Assembly (NCBI GenBank): GCA_017445145.1
Contig: JAFSVI010000159.1
Location: 1 to 37,772 of the forward strand
DNA length: 37,772 nt
Source: Bacteroidaceae bacterium
Lineage (GTDB): Bacteria; Bacteroidota; Bacteroidia; Bacteroidales; Bacteroidaceae
Direction: 5' to 3'
Shown here piece after piece: positions 1 through 8,439 of this stretch. The notes beneath the pieces are model-generated. The model saw only the letters and a list, made by a program, of their open reading frames with translations, was not told the DNA's origin and ran no database searches. The position numbers were made by a program, and so were the translations under genes. How positions within the stretch are numbered: the stretch's first letter is position 1; every line of letters starts with the position of its first letter.

Positions 1-63
1 CCGGGAGGCGTCGGCCATCGCGGCCGCTCTTCACTGAGCCCCTTCGGTCTCTCAAATCGGGCG

Positions 64-95
64 CAAAGGTACATCTTTCCTGCGACATGGCCAAA
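64..95 (-). promoter_or_regulatory. Bacteroidetes-type promoter leaving the window leftwards
   Basis: On the minus strand a TTTG box (95-92) is followed after exactly 20 nt by TACCTTTG (71-64), a full match to the Bacteroidetes housekeeping promoter pattern. It should drive a gene that lies almost wholly outside the window. Possible starts inside are ATG at 18-16 (M-A-D-A-S-R to the edge) or an upstream GTG near 32 in another frame; the visible part is too short to choose. Confidence 0.6.
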
Positions 96-167
96 CGTTT
101 TCACAAGTTTTTTGCCTTCGCCCTTCATTTCCATCGGAAAAGCTTCGCGCCACGGGGTTGCATCCGC

Positions 168-193
168 CGGCATACCGCACTGCGGATATGCCG
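168..193 (-). terminator. Imperfect hairpin downstream of the MFS gene
   Basis: CGGCAT (168-173) pairs with ATGCCG (188-193), and CCGC (175-178) pairs with GCGG (182-185) around a 3-nt loop, with a small internal loop between them. It lies 59 nt past the stop codon of the minus-strand MFS gene. There is no clear T-run after it, so it is at best a weak terminator or a 3' stabilising hairpin. The rest of 96-251 shows nothing recognisable. Confidence 0.3.
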
Positions 194-251
194 CGTCAGG
201 GCTTCAGCGCCATTGCAACGTCACAGCCCAAAAGGGTTCTGGGTGCATGCG

Positions 252-1592
252 TCAGACGCTGTCGCCGTAGCGCTCGCGGGTGATTTGCTCCAGCGACTTG
301 CCGCGGGTGTCGGGGGCGCCCAAGAGGCCCACGACGAGGGAAATGGCCAGCAGCACGATCATGCACCAGGCGGCCAGGGTGAAGCCCTCGCCGTTGGCGC
401 CGTAGATGCCGGTGAACACCAGCCCCCAGGCTGCTGAGAGGCCGCGCACGATGAAGAACATCAGTCCCTGTGCGCCGGCGCGGAACTTGGCAGGAAACAG
501 CTCGGAGCCCCAGAGGGCGTAGAAGATCTGCACGCTCAGGCCGCCCTCGATGCCCCACAGTATGGCGAAAGCCCAGAGTGAGGCTGTGCTGCCGATGCCC
601 GTCGTGACGACCATCACCCACGGCGCTATGGCCACAATGAGGCCGAGGGCGTAGATGGCCTTGTGGCTTGTGCGGTCGATGCAGCGCGAGAGCACGGCCG
701 TGGTGGCCACGGTGCAGAACCACAGCACACAGCTGAGCCAGTTGGCCTGCTCGTTGCTCACGCCGCCGGCGGTCTCGTAGATGTGGGGCAGGAAGAAGCC
801 CATGACGGATGCCACGAGGTTCCAAGTGAGGTAGATGACGGCCAGATAGGCCACGGTGCGCACGGCTATGCGGTTGGAGAACAGGAGTTTGATGTTGTCG
901 AGGATGCCGGTCTTGGCGCTGCCCTGCGATTGTGTGAACTCCTGGCTCTCCTCGAGCTTGCGCTGCATGTTCCAGGCTATGAAGGCCACGACAAAGAGCG
1001 AGAAGAACACCACGCGGGAGCTGAACACCTCAAGCGCAGGCCCCGCAAGGTCGGCACCGCCGATGGAGTGGGCCACGGCCTCCACCCAGCTGAAGAGGTA
1101 GCCCCCGGGGGCGAAGAGCATGCCGAAGAAGAGTATAATCATGGGACCCACACCCCACGACATCTGCGAGATGCAGATGTTGCGGCCACGGTTGCCCACC
1201 TCGGAGCTTTCGGAGATATATGTCCACGACGCCGGCACGCCGACGCCCACGCTGATGCCCGTGATGAGGAACCCGGCGAGGAGCATGGGGTAGTTCACGC
1301 TGAGCATGACGAGCAGCACGCCCGCCATATACACGAGGAGGTTGTAGGTGAAGATGAACTTGCGGCCGAACTTGTCGGCCAGGAAGCCGCCGATGATGGC
1401 ACCTATGGCTGCGCCGAGGGCGTTGGCGCTGATGGCATTGAGCCATCCGAGATGCATCTCCGTGAGGCCGAGATAGTTCTGCCAGAGGGTGATGCCGCTG
1501 GCGCCGGCCACTATGGCTCCGGCGTCGAGGTAGTTGTTGAGCGAGACGGCTATGGTGCTCCTCAACGACGATTGTTGCTTTGTGTTCGACAT
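252..1592 (-). CDS. MFS transporter, sugar-porter type
   Basis: This 446-residue inner-membrane protein is predicted to import a small solute, probably a sugar, by proton symport. The loop after the second helix carries the MFS signature GGFLADKFGRK, and the C-terminus has a PDTRGKS motif like the PETKGR motif that follows helix 12 of sugar porters. About twelve hydrophobic segments fit the family length. An upstream in-frame ATG at 1673 would add 27 residues rich in Pro, Arg and Ala. I chose ATG 1592 because MSNTKQQSS leads straight into the first helix and the extra residues look like translated spacer. The gene lies downstream of the OmpA-like gene on the same strand, with the 22-bp repeats between them and no promoter of its own that I can see. 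The substrate is unknown. Confidence 0.85.
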   Translation of the reverse strand: MSNTKQQSSLRSTIAVSLNNYLDAGAIVAGASGITLWQNYLGLTEMHLGWLNAISANALGAAIGAIIGGFLADKFGRKFIFTYNLLVYMAGVLLVMLSVNYPMLLAGFLITGISVGVGVPASWTYISESSEVGNRGRNICISQMSWGVGPMIILFFGMLFAPGGYLFSWVEAVAHSIGGADLAGPALEVFSSRVVFFSLFVVAFIAWNMQRKLEESQEFTQSQGSAKTGILDNIKLLFSNRIAVRTVAYLAVIYLTWNLVASVMGFFLPHIYETAGGVSNEQANWLSCVLWFCTVATTAVLSRCIDRTSHKAIYALGLIVAIAPWVMVVTTGIGSTASLWAFAILWGIEGGLSVQIFYALWGSELFPAKFRAGAQGLMFFIVRGLSAAWGLVFTGIYGANGEGFTLAAWCMIVLLAISLVVGLLGAPDTRGKSLEQITRERYGDSV

Positions 1593-1696
1593 ATCGTTAG
1601 TTAGTAATGTCCGGGCGGGCGCGTCGCGCGTGGGCGCGCCAGGCCGGGTTAAGGCATGGTAAGAGACCGGCAAATGCGGGCAAGGATGCGTGTGTG

Positions 1697-1806
1697 TGCC
1701 GCGGCATGTGTGGAAACATGCCGCGGCGAGTAATGAAAGATGCCGCGGCGAGTGTGGAAACTTGCCGCGGCATGTTCTGTGACATCGCGCGGCACCGGCA
1801 ACCCGG
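1697..1806. repeat. Five tandem 22-bp repeats
   Basis: Copies start at 1697, 1719, 1741, 1763 and 1785, an exact 22-bp period. Each of the first four begins TGCCGCGGC, with the self-complementary core CCGCGG, then a variable half (such as ATGTGTGG or GAGTAATG); the fifth is degenerate. There are no unique spacers, so it is not a CRISPR. The array fills the gap between two minus-strand genes. The remaining spacer (1593-1696 and 1807-1856) is GC-rich and shows no promoter box. A related array lies at 37118-37205. Confidence 0.9.
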
Positions 1807-1856
1807 TGGCACGGCGCGCGGTGGCGCGTGGCGCGGTTGGCGGCGCCGCGGTGGCA

Positions 1857-2591
1857 CTACTGGGCCTGCGACTGAGCCTGTGCGGCCTCAATCATCTCCT
1901 GGCTGGCATAGAGATAGACCTCCACGCGGCGGTTCTGCGCCTTGCCGGCGGCGGTGGAGTTGTCGGCCACGGGGTTCTGCTCACCCAGTCCGGCCACCTC
2001 CTTGATTTGTCCGGAGGAGATGCCCTGGCTCAGGAGGAACTGCGAGACAGCCGTTGCGCGCTGCAGCGAGAGCTGCTGGTTCTTCTGTGCGCTCTCCTCG
2101 GCGGAGCTATTCTTAAAGGGAGTATTGTCGGTGTAGCCCACGATGCCGACGTTCATGTCGGTGTTGGTCTTGAGCACGTCGTTGGCAAACTTGTTGAGCG
2201 AGCTCTGGGCCGTGGCGCTGAGCGTGGAGCCGCTCAGGGGGAAGAGGATGCCGCTGTCGAAGGTCACCTTCACGGCCTGGTAGCCGTTCTGGTCGATGGT
2301 TTCCTCCACCTGTGCGTTGGCAACCTGCTCGGCAGCCTTCTTGGCCTTGTCCATGCGGTTGCCGATGATGACACCCACGGCCGTGCCGGCCACGGCGCCG
2401 ATGCCACCGGCTATGCCGGCCCACTTGCCCTTGTTGCCGCTCTTGGCGATGAGCGCGCCGAGCGCAGCTCCGAGTGCTGCCCCGCTGCTACCTCCGATGA
2501 GTCCGCCCTTGGCTGTGTTGCTCATGGTGCCGCAAGCGTTGAGCATGAGAGCTGCGGCGAGAGCCAGTGCATAATACTTTAGTCCTTTCAT
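1857..2591 (-). CDS. OmpA-family outer-membrane lipoprotein
   Basis: This 244-residue protein has a lipoprotein signal peptide ending in the lipobox L-N-A-C, with Cys20 as the lipidation site. A Gly/Ala-rich glycine-zipper stretch follows (about residues 27-85, rich in GG and GAxxG patterns). The C-terminal OmpA-like peptidoglycan-binding domain (about 105-235) shows GYTDN, where Asp contacts peptidoglycan, and the closing NRRVEVYL motif. It should sit in the outer membrane and bind the cell wall non-covalently, as Pal and YiaD-type proteins do. The ORF could extend to 2768, but ATG 2591 starts exactly at a classical signal peptide and has a promoter box about 60 nt upstream. It is divergent from proS. 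Confidence 0.9.
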   Translation of the reverse strand: MKGLKYYALALAAALMLNACGTMSNTAKGGLIGGSSGAALGAALGALIAKSGNKGKWAGIAGGIGAVAGTAVGVIIGNRMDKAKKAAEQVANAQVEETIDQNGYQAVKVTFDSGILFPLSGSTLSATAQSSLNKFANDVLKTNTDMNVGIVGYTDNTPFKNSSAEESAQKNQQLSLQRATAVSQFLLSQGISSGQIKEVAGLGEQNPVADNSTAAGKAQNRRVEVYLYASQEMIEAAQAQSQAQ

Positions 2592-2652
2592 AATGTCTGT
2601 GATGAATGTGTTGATTGATGTTAATAAAAGGTTGTTTGTGTGTTTTTCGCCG

Positions 2653-2660
2653 CAAAAGTA
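2653..2660 (-). promoter_or_regulatory. -7 box of the OmpA-like lipoprotein gene
   Basis: On the minus strand TACTTTTG matches the Bacteroidetes -7 element TAnnTTTG, 61 nt upstream of ATG 2591. The nearest TTTG on that strand (2688-2685) is 24 nt away, longer than usual, so the -33 part is weak. Confidence 0.55.
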
Positions 2661-2725
2661 CTTAATTTCTCCGTTATATTGCATCAAAAAGCGACGATTT
2701 CTGCTTTTCTTTGACGATATTTCAC

Positions 2726-2763
2726 TATCTTTGCGCCGTTTTTGGCGGCTGAGGCCGCAAAAA
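2726..2763 (+). promoter_or_regulatory. proS promoter box and 5'-end hairpin
   Basis: TATCTTTG (2726-2733) is a perfect -7 element; transcription should begin near 2738. Directly there, TTTTT (2739-2743) plus GCGGC (2745-2749) can pair with GCCGC (2754-2758) plus AAAAA (2759-2763), with one bulged G and a TGAG loop. The proS mRNA would therefore begin with a hairpin. No TTTG lies at the usual -33 distance. Confidence 0.5.
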
Positions 2764-2800
2764 GGCATCCCGAGGAACCAAAATCAAGCAACATACAAGT

Positions 2801-4282
2801 ATGGCAAAAGAACTCAAGAATCTCACCAAACGCAGCGAGAACTACTCGCAATGGTACAACGAACTCGTCGTGAAGGCCGACCTGGCCGAGCAGAGCGACG
2901 TGCGCGGATGCATGGTCATCAAGCCCTATGGCTACGCCATCTGGGAGAAGATGCAGCGCTCGCTCGACGAGATGTTCAAGCAAACGGGCGTGCAGAACGC
3001 CTATTTCCCCCTGCTCATCCCCAAGAGCTTCCTCTCGCGCGAGGCCGAGCACGTGGAAGGCTTCGCCAAGGAGTGTGCGGTGGTGACACACTACCGCCTC
3101 AAGACCAACGACACGCACGACGGCGTGGTGGTGGACCCCGACGCCAAGCTCGAGGAGGAACTCATCATCCGCCCCACGTCGGAAACCATCATCTGGAACA
3201 CGTACAAGAACTGGATACACTCCTACCGCGACCTGCCCGTGCTGTGCAACCAGTGGTGCAACGTCATGCGATGGGAGATGCGCACGCGCCTGTTCCTGCG
3301 CACGGCGGAGTTCCTCTGGCAGGAGGGCCACACGGCCCACGCCACGCGCGAGGAGGCCGAGGAGCGCGCCCGCATGATGCTCAAGGTGTATGCCGACTTT
3401 GCCGAGCGCGTCATGGCGGTACCCGTCATGCAGGGTGTCAAGAGCGAGACGGAGCGCTTTGCCGGCGCGCTGGACACCTACACCATCGAGGCCATGATGC
3501 AGGACGGCAAGGCGCTACAGAGCGGCACGAGCCACTTCCTGGGCCAGAACTTCGGGCGCGCCTTCGACGTGCAGTTCCTCAACAAGGACAACCAGCCGGA
3601 ATACGCCTGGGCCACCTCGTGGGGCGTGAGCACACGTCTCATGGGCGCCCTCATCATGACCCACTCCGACGACAACGGCCTCGTGCTGCCGCCGGCGCTG
3701 GCGCCCACGCAGGTCGTCATCATACCCATCTACAAGACCGCCGACGAGCTCGACCGCCTGCGCCAGCGCCTGAGCGCCCTGGCCGACGAGCTGCGCGCCA
3801 TGGGCGTCAGCGTGAAGCTCGACGACAACGACCAGAAGCGCCCGGGCTTCAAGTTTGCCGACTACGAGCTCAAGGGTGTGCCCGTGCGCCTCGTGCTGGG
3901 TCCGCGCGACCTCGAGGCCGGCACCATCGAACTCATGCGCCGCGACACGCTGGAGAAGGAGACGCTGCCCATCGACGGCATCGCCGCCCACGTGAAGGCG
4001 ACGCTCGACGACATGCAGACGGCCATCTTCGAAAAGGCACGCCGCTTCCGCGACGAGCACATCTACGAGTGCGACGACTACGAGGACTTCAAGCGCCGCA
4101 TCAAGGACGGCGGCTTCTTCCTCTGCCACTGGGACGGCACGCCCGAGACGGAGGCGCGCATCAAGGAGGAGACCCAGGCCACCATACGCTGCGTGCCCTT
4201 TGCCTTCGAGCAGACACCCGGCACCGACATGGTCAGCGGCAAGCCCGCCAAGTGCCGCGTGCTCATAGCCCGCGCCTACTAA
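2801..4282 (+). CDS. proS: Prolyl-tRNA synthetase, eukaryote/archaeal-like type
   Basis: It charges tRNA-Pro with proline in the cytoplasm. At 493 residues it is the short type without the editing insertion of E. coli ProRS (about 570 residues). Class II motifs are visible: [18 protein letters not shown] (motif 1 area), [19 protein letters not shown] (motif 2) and [16 protein letters not shown] (motif 3). The anticodon-binding domain follows (about 285-390). A C-terminal domain with several Cys (CDDYEDF, FFLCHW, IRCVPF, AKCRV) resembles the zinc domain of this type. The protein ends in Tyr, which is conserved in this subfamily and reaches into the active site. ATG 2801 follows an A-rich stretch, as usual in Bacteroidetes. 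It is the first gene of a plus-strand group, with the next gene 26 nt downstream. Confidence 0.97.
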   Translation: MAKELKNLTKRSENYSQWYNELVVKADLAEQSDVRGCMVIKPYGYAIWEKMQRSLDEMFKQTGVQNAYFPLLIPKSFLSREAEHVEGFAKECAVVTHYRLKTNDTHDGVVVDPDAKLEEELIIRPTSETIIWNTYKNWIHSYRDLPVLCNQWCNVMRWEMRTRLFLRTAEFLWQEGHTAHATREEAEERARMMLKVYADFAERVMAVPVMQGVKSETERFAGALDTYTIEAMMQDGKALQSGTSHFLGQNFGRAFDVQFLNKDNQPEYAWATSWGVSTRLMGALIMTHSDDNGLVLPPALAPTQVVIIPIYKTADELDRLRQRLSALADELRAMGVSVKLDDNDQKRPGFKFADYELKGVPVRLVLGPRDLEAGTIELMRRDTLEKETLPIDGIAAHVKATLDDMQTAIFEKARRFRDEHIYECDDYEDFKRRIKDGGFFLCHWDGTPETEARIKEETQATIRCVPFAFEQTPGTDMVSGKPAKCRVLIARAY

Positions 4283-4308
4283 CCCCACCCACCACCCCGC
4301 CCCACGCC

Positions 4309-5616
4309 ATGAGCTGGTTAGCAACGCTGTTTGCCGCAGAGGCCATCCCCAGTGCCATAACAACCTATGTCGCGCTGCTCATCTTCATGCAGATGGGCAT
4401 GGGCTGGGGGGCATCCACGCTCATGGCTGCCATGCTCATGCTGCCATGGACGGCGCGGCCGCTGGCCGAGACGGCCTTGGCGCGCGCCGGACACCTGCCC
4501 CTGCAGCTGCGCACGGCCGAGGCGGCTCTCTTCGCCGCCCTCGTGTGGCTGGCGTTGAGCTTCACCGGCCCGGATGGCAGCGTGTGGCACGTGGCGGCGG
4601 CGCTGCTCGCCGTCGCCATGCTCTCGGCGTGGCACGAGATTGGTTCGCGCCACCTCTACACCCGCCTGTTGCGCCGCCCCATGCAGCGCTACTTCAACCT
4701 GCCGAAGATGGTTGCCTCGCAGAGCGTGGTCGTCATCACCTACGGCGTCATGATTGTCGGGGTGGGATTCCTCGAGGTGTTTTACCACAACCGCCGCAAC
4801 GCCATGACCCTGTCGTGGAGCACGGCGGTGTATGTGCTGGCAGGGTTCTACCTGCTGCTCACGCTCTACAACCTCATAGCACTGCCCGCGCCAGCGCGCT
4901 GCCACCACCGCACCACGCCCCTGCCAGCTGCCGGCATCGCGCCGCACGCCGCGCTTGGCGGCGACAAGCGGCGCCAAGCGGTGCTCGCGTGGGCGCTGAT
5001 GTTTGCCATGCTGCTGCCACAGGCGCTGATGTTCCACGCGCGCGTGCTCTTCTTCGTGGCGCCGCGCACGCAGGGCGGCCTCGGCGCCACGCTGCAATGG
5101 CTGGGCCTGGCACAGGGCACCGTGGGCGTGATAGCCTTCTCCGCCGGCCTCGTGCTGGGCTACTGGCTCATCATCCACGGCAGCGCCACACACCGCCGCC
5201 GCTCACGCGCCACGCTCGACCCCGCCACACGGCGACGCATCACGCGGCGGGCGCTCGTGGCGGCCACGGCGCTGCTGCCGCTCTCGCCGCTCATCTACTG
5301 CCACCTGGCGGCGCTGCTGCCCTCGACGCTGCTGCCGCTGTGTGTGGCCACCGGTGCCGCGCAGTTTCTCTTCGGCTTCGGCCTCAACGCCTGCGCACCG
5401 CTCATAGCACGCCTCAGCGGCCATGCCTACGACAACGCCACCGGCTACCTCCACGTGCCGGCCATAGCGCTGGCCATGCTGCTGCCATCGGCACTCGCCG
5501 GCACGGTGCTGGAACTCACGTCATTCCGCACCTTCTTCGCCATCGATGCCGCATGCATACCCCTGGCATGGGCCGCCGGAGCCAGGGCGCTGAGAGGTGC
5601 TACCACCATCTGCTAA
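4309..5616 (+). CDS. MFS permease, divergent AmpG-like paralogue
   Basis: This 435-residue membrane protein has about twelve hydrophobic segments. Its first 45 residues line up with those of the next gene: both have an A-E-A-[IL]-P start, a short helix ending in an M-G motif, and a second helix ending in LPW. After LPW the next gene keeps the AmpG-family motif KFLWSPFID, whereas this one reads TARPLAETA, so that motif is degenerate. A long basic loop (about residues 285-310, HRRRSRATLDPATRRR) lies in the middle. It sits 26 nt after proS and 16 nt before its paralogue, which suggests co-transcription and perhaps a common or paired transport role. The substrate cannot be told from the sequence. 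The start is the first ATG after the proS stop and runs directly into the first helix. Confidence 0.75.
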   Translation: MSWLATLFAAEAIPSAITTYVALLIFMQMGMGWGASTLMAAMLMLPWTARPLAETALARAGHLPLQLRTAEAALFAALVWLALSFTGPDGSVWHVAAALLAVAMLSAWHEIGSRHLYTRLLRRPMQRYFNLPKMVASQSVVVITYGVMIVGVGFLEVFYHNRRNAMTLSWSTAVYVLAGFYLLLTLYNLIALPAPARCHHRTTPLPAAGIAPHAALGGDKRRQAVLAWALMFAMLLPQALMFHARVLFFVAPRTQGGLGATLQWLGLAQGTVGVIAFSAGLVLGYWLIIHGSATHRRRSRATLDPATRRRITRRALVAATALLPLSPLIYCHLAALLPSTLLPLCVATGAAQFLFGFGLNACAPLIARLSGHAYDNATGYLHVPAIALAMLLPSALAGTVLELTSFRTFFAIDAACIPLAWAAGARALRGATTIC

Positions 5617-5632
5617 CAACCCAACAACCGAC

Positions 5633-6925
5633 ATGCAAGCCCCCATCACCACCACCACTGCCAAGCGTCCCTACGCCTGGGTGCCAACCACCTACCTGGC
5701 CGAGGCACTGCCCAACCAACTCGTCACGATGATCTCCATGTTCCTGCTCCTGGACATGGGCGTTTCGAAGGACATCGCTGCCTTCTACATAGGCTGGCTG
5801 CAACTGCCATGGGTGCTGAAATTCCTGTGGAGCCCCTTCATCGACACGTTCAAGACCAAGAGGTGGTGGATTCTCGCCATGGAGGTCGTCATCTGCTGCG
5901 CCTTCGCCATGTGTGCCTTCATGCTCAATGCCGCCTTCTGGCTGCAGGCGCTGCTGGCGCTGTTCTTCATCATCGCCTTCAGCAGCGCCACCCACGATGT
6001 GGCCGTCGATGGCTTCTACGTCATAGCCCTGACGCCACCCGAGCAGTCGCTCTACGTGGGCATACGCAATTTCTTCTACCGCGTGGGCATGGTGGTGGCC
6101 AAGTTTGCCATCGTGGCACTGGCGGGCGTGCTCATGAACCCCGACGGTGGCGCCATGCCCGTGGCAACGGCATGGACCATAGCCCTCGCGGCGCTGGCAG
6201 CCCTCTTTGCCGCCATCACCGCGTGGAACTTCATCGGGGTGCCGCGCACCGAAGCACCCGAACGCAAGCACCTGAGCGCCAAGGAGGTGGCCGACGACCT
6301 CATGGACACCTTCCGCGTGTTCCTGCGCAAACCTCACCTCGTGTCGGCATTGCTCTTCATCTTCCTCTTCCGCTTCCCCGAGGCGCAGCTCAACATGATG
6401 ACGACACCCTTCCTCAAGGACACGCTTGCCAACGGCGGACTCGCCATGACCAACGAGCAGATGGGCATGCTCACCGGCATCGTCGGCGTGGCAGGGCTGC
6501 TCATAGGCGGCATTGCCGGAGGCGTGTGTGTCAACCGCCACGGCTTCAGCCGCTGGCTGTGGCCCATGGTGTTGAGCATCTCCGTGCCCGACCTGGTGTA
6601 TGTCTATCTGAGCACCACGCAGGTCACCAACCTGGGCGTCATCGGCACGTGCTTCTTCATCGAGCAGCTCGGCTACGGCTTCGGCTTCACGGCTTGCTCG
6701 CTCTTCCTCGTCTATTTCGCCATTGGCCCAAAGAGCACCTCCGTGCTCAGCATCTGCACCGCCATACAGTATGCCGGCATACTCGTGCCGGGCATGTTCG
6801 CCGGCTATGTGTGCGAGGCGCTGGGCTACGTGCGTTTCTTCTGGTGGGTGTGCGCCTGCTGCGCCGTCACCGCCATCGTCTCGGCATTCATACATATCGA
6901 CCCCGACTATGGGCGGGAGAAATAG
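5633..6925 (+). CDS. MFS permease, AmpG/muropeptide-permease-like
   Basis: This 430-residue inner-membrane transporter carries IGWLQLPWVLKFLWSPFID after the second helix, the hallmark of the AmpG family, whose founding member imports anhydro-muropeptides for cell-wall recycling. HDVAVDGFYV (helix 4-5 region) also matches the family. AmpG itself is usually about 490 residues or longer; this protein is nearer to the Bacteroidetes relatives of unproven substrate. An upstream ATG (5597) would overlap the preceding gene; ATG 5633, 16 nt after that gene's stop, gives a normal N-terminus. Peptidoglycan-derived sugars or peptides are a reasonable guess but not shown. Confidence 0.8.
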   Translation: MQAPITTTTAKRPYAWVPTTYLAEALPNQLVTMISMFLLLDMGVSKDIAAFYIGWLQLPWVLKFLWSPFIDTFKTKRWWILAMEVVICCAFAMCAFMLNAAFWLQALLALFFIIAFSSATHDVAVDGFYVIALTPPEQSLYVGIRNFFYRVGMVVAKFAIVALAGVLMNPDGGAMPVATAWTIALAALAALFAAITAWNFIGVPRTEAPERKHLSAKEVADDLMDTFRVFLRKPHLVSALLFIFLFRFPEAQLNMMTTPFLKDTLANGGLAMTNEQMGMLTGIVGVAGLLIGGIAGGVCVNRHGFSRWLWPMVLSISVPDLVYVYLSTTQVTNLGVIGTCFFIEQLGYGFGFTACSLFLVYFAIGPKSTSVLSICTAIQYAGILVPGMFAGYVCEALGYVRFFWWVCACCAVTAIVSAFIHIDPDYGREK

Positions 6926-6958
6926 ACCACCACAACAGCAAATCCTAAACATCATACT

Positions 6959-7579
6959 ATGAACACAAAAACACTGACCGCAATACTGATGGCCACGGCC
7001 ATGGCACTCGCCGCATGCCACAACCACAAGGCCGCTCTGACAACGACGGCAGCACCCGACACGCTCGCCACGACAGCTGACGTGACCACCGCCACCGACG
7101 AGGAGATACTCGAGCAGCGCCGTGCCGAAACCATAGCCACATGCCTGGCGCTATACGAGAGCGCCATGCCCGACAGCCTGCGACTTCCCATGACGCTCTA
7201 CGCCATGCTGGACATCGACGGCGATGCCATCGACGAACTCCTCCTGGCCACGGCCGACAAACGCTACCGCGCCATGTTCTCCATGGCCAAGGAGCCAAAA
7301 TTCATTTGCGCTGAGACACCACAGAGCAAGGCCAAATGCTACGTGGGGCGCATACGCATGAGCCAGAGCACAGGGCACTCGGGCTTCACATACACCAACT
7401 ACATCATCACCGCCAGCCGCCTCGCACACACCTTCAGCAAGACGGAGGTTTATGGCGAGATGCGCGAGAGCCACCTCGACGGACGCTCCCTGACCTACGA
7501 AGAGTGCCTCGACTACCAGGAGCACTTGCCGCGCCAAGAGCTATCCACAACAGCCCTCACCTGGCAGCGAATCCCCTGA
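6959..7579 (+). CDS. Small lipoprotein with a calcium-loop-like motif
   Basis: This 206-residue protein starts with a lipoprotein signal peptide and lipobox L-A-A-C (Cys20). Around residues 82-92 it reads MLDIDGDAIDELLL, a D-x-D-G-D-x-x-D-E pattern as found in calcium-binding loops of FG-GAP/VCBS-like repeats and EF-hands; only one copy is present. The rest contains no motif I recognise. It lies 33 nt after the AmpG-like permease on the same strand, and an A/C-rich stretch precedes the ATG. It probably sits in the outer or inner membrane facing the periplasm. Function unknown. Confidence 0.75.
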   Translation: MNTKTLTAILMATAMALAACHNHKAALTTTAAPDTLATTADVTTATDEEILEQRRAETIATCLALYESAMPDSLRLPMTLYAMLDIDGDAIDELLLATADKRYRAMFSMAKEPKFICAETPQSKAKCYVGRIRMSQSTGHSGFTYTNYIITASRLAHTFSKTEVYGEMRESHLDGRSLTYEECLDYQEHLPRQELSTTALTWQRIP

Positions 7580-7675
7580 ACCGCCCCGCCACAGCCCGCG
7601 CCAGCCCCTTCCACCACCCCGCCCCCACCCTTCATCAATTGCGGGGTTCCCCTTTCGTCCATTGTGCGCGCTGCC

Positions 7676-7795
7676 AGCGCGCCCCCCGCTCCCCCCCAGC
7701 AGCGCGCCCCCGGCTCTCCCAGCGCATCCCCGCTCCCCTGCCAGCGCGCCCCCGCTCCCCCAGCGCACCCTCCCCGCCCCCGCCCGCACACAAGA
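7676..7795. repeat. Degenerate C-rich tandem repeats, 19-25 bp
   Basis: AGCGC followed by a run of C broken by GCT recurs at 7676, 7701, 7721, 7743 and 7762. The plus strand is almost pure C/G with long C-runs, so the minus strand carries many G-runs. It fills the 3' gap between the convergent lipoprotein and rplT genes; 7580-7675 is also C-rich and shows no gene. Confidence 0.7.
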
Positions 7796-7797
7796 AA

Positions 7798-7840
7798 GCC
7801 CCTGAGCAACGCTGCCGTGGCGGCAGCGCGACTCAGGGGC
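7798..7840 (-). terminator. Long hairpin terminator of the rplT operon
   Basis: GCCCCTGAG (7798-7806) pairs with CTCAGGGGC (7832-7840), and an inner CGCTGCC (7810-7816) pairs with GGCAGCG (7822-7828). On the minus strand the hairpin is followed by TTTCTT, a weak U-tract. It lies 41 nt past the rplT stop and may also stop transcripts from the convergent plus-strand lipoprotein gene. Confidence 0.7.
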
Positions 7841-7881
7841 ATTAGATTGGCAGAGGTGAAGCCTCCTGCGCGGGGACTCTC

Positions 7882-8226
7882 CTACTTCACCTTGGCAACG
7901 ATGGCCTTGAAAGCCTCGGCGTGGTTCATGGCCAGGTCGGCCAGCACCTTGCGGTTGAGTTCCACACCGGCCTTGTGGAGCGCTCCCATGAGCTGGCTGT
8001 AGCTCATGCCCTCAAGGCGAGCGGCGGCGTTGATACGCTGGATCCACAGAGCACGGAAGCTGCGCTTCTTCTGCTTGCGGTCGCGATAGGCGTAGGTGAG
8101 GCCCTTCTCCCATGTGTTCTTGGCTACTGTCCAGACGTTCTTGCGGGCGCCATAGTAGCCGCGGGTGAGCTTCAGGATTCTTTTTCTCTTGGCACGTGAT
8201 GCAACGTGATTTACTGATCTTGGCAT
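7882..8226 (-). CDS. rplT: 50S ribosomal protein L20
   Basis: This 114-residue protein starts MPRSVN and contains [11 protein letters not shown] and [12 protein letters not shown], the conserved rRNA-binding stretches of L20. Length matches the family. L20 binds 23S rRNA and is needed early in large-subunit assembly; in other bacteria it also represses its own operon through the leader RNA. It is the last gene of thrS-infC-rpmI-rplT. An A-rich stretch precedes the ATG. The gap from rpmI (213 nt) is longer than usual. Confidence 0.98.
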   Translation of the reverse strand: MPRSVNHVASRAKRKRILKLTRGYYGARKNVWTVAKNTWEKGLTYAYRDRKQKKRSFRALWIQRINAAARLEGMSYSQLMGALHKAGVELNRKVLADLAMNHAEAFKAIVAKVK

Positions 8227-8439
8227 AATTTTGTGTGTTTGTGAACGTAAGCGGACCGCGGGATGCCGGAGTGCCGGAGCGCGGCGCCAATGGCGCTGGG
8301 CTGGTCAAGGCCTCACGGCCGTCGTGGCGGCAGGCATGTGTGCGTGTCTCTTGTGTGGCTTATGCGTTCGGTGGGTTGACTTTGGGTGGCTGCCCGCTGG
8401 GAGCAAGCACTTGTTAAAACTCTCTGTCCTGAAGCGGGA
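8227..8439 (-). other. Unusually long rpmI-rplT spacer with hairpin potential
   Basis: These two ribosomal genes are often only tens of nucleotides apart; here 213 nt separate them. The spacer is GC-rich, with the tandem motif TGCCGGAG (twice near 8263-8278) and a GGCGCCAATGGCGC inverted repeat (about 8282-8295). No minus-strand TAnnTTTG box or plausible ORF was seen. It could be a processing site or a leader for L20 autoregulation. Confidence 0.4.

Noticed and set aside
1593-1673. N-terminal extension of the MFS transporter to ATG 1673
   Set aside because: The extra residues are Pro/Arg/Ala-rich and lie before a normal transporter N-terminus; no promoter or start context supports it.
1697-1806. 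CRISPR array
   Set aside because: Units are directly tandem without unique spacers, too short, and no cas gene is present.
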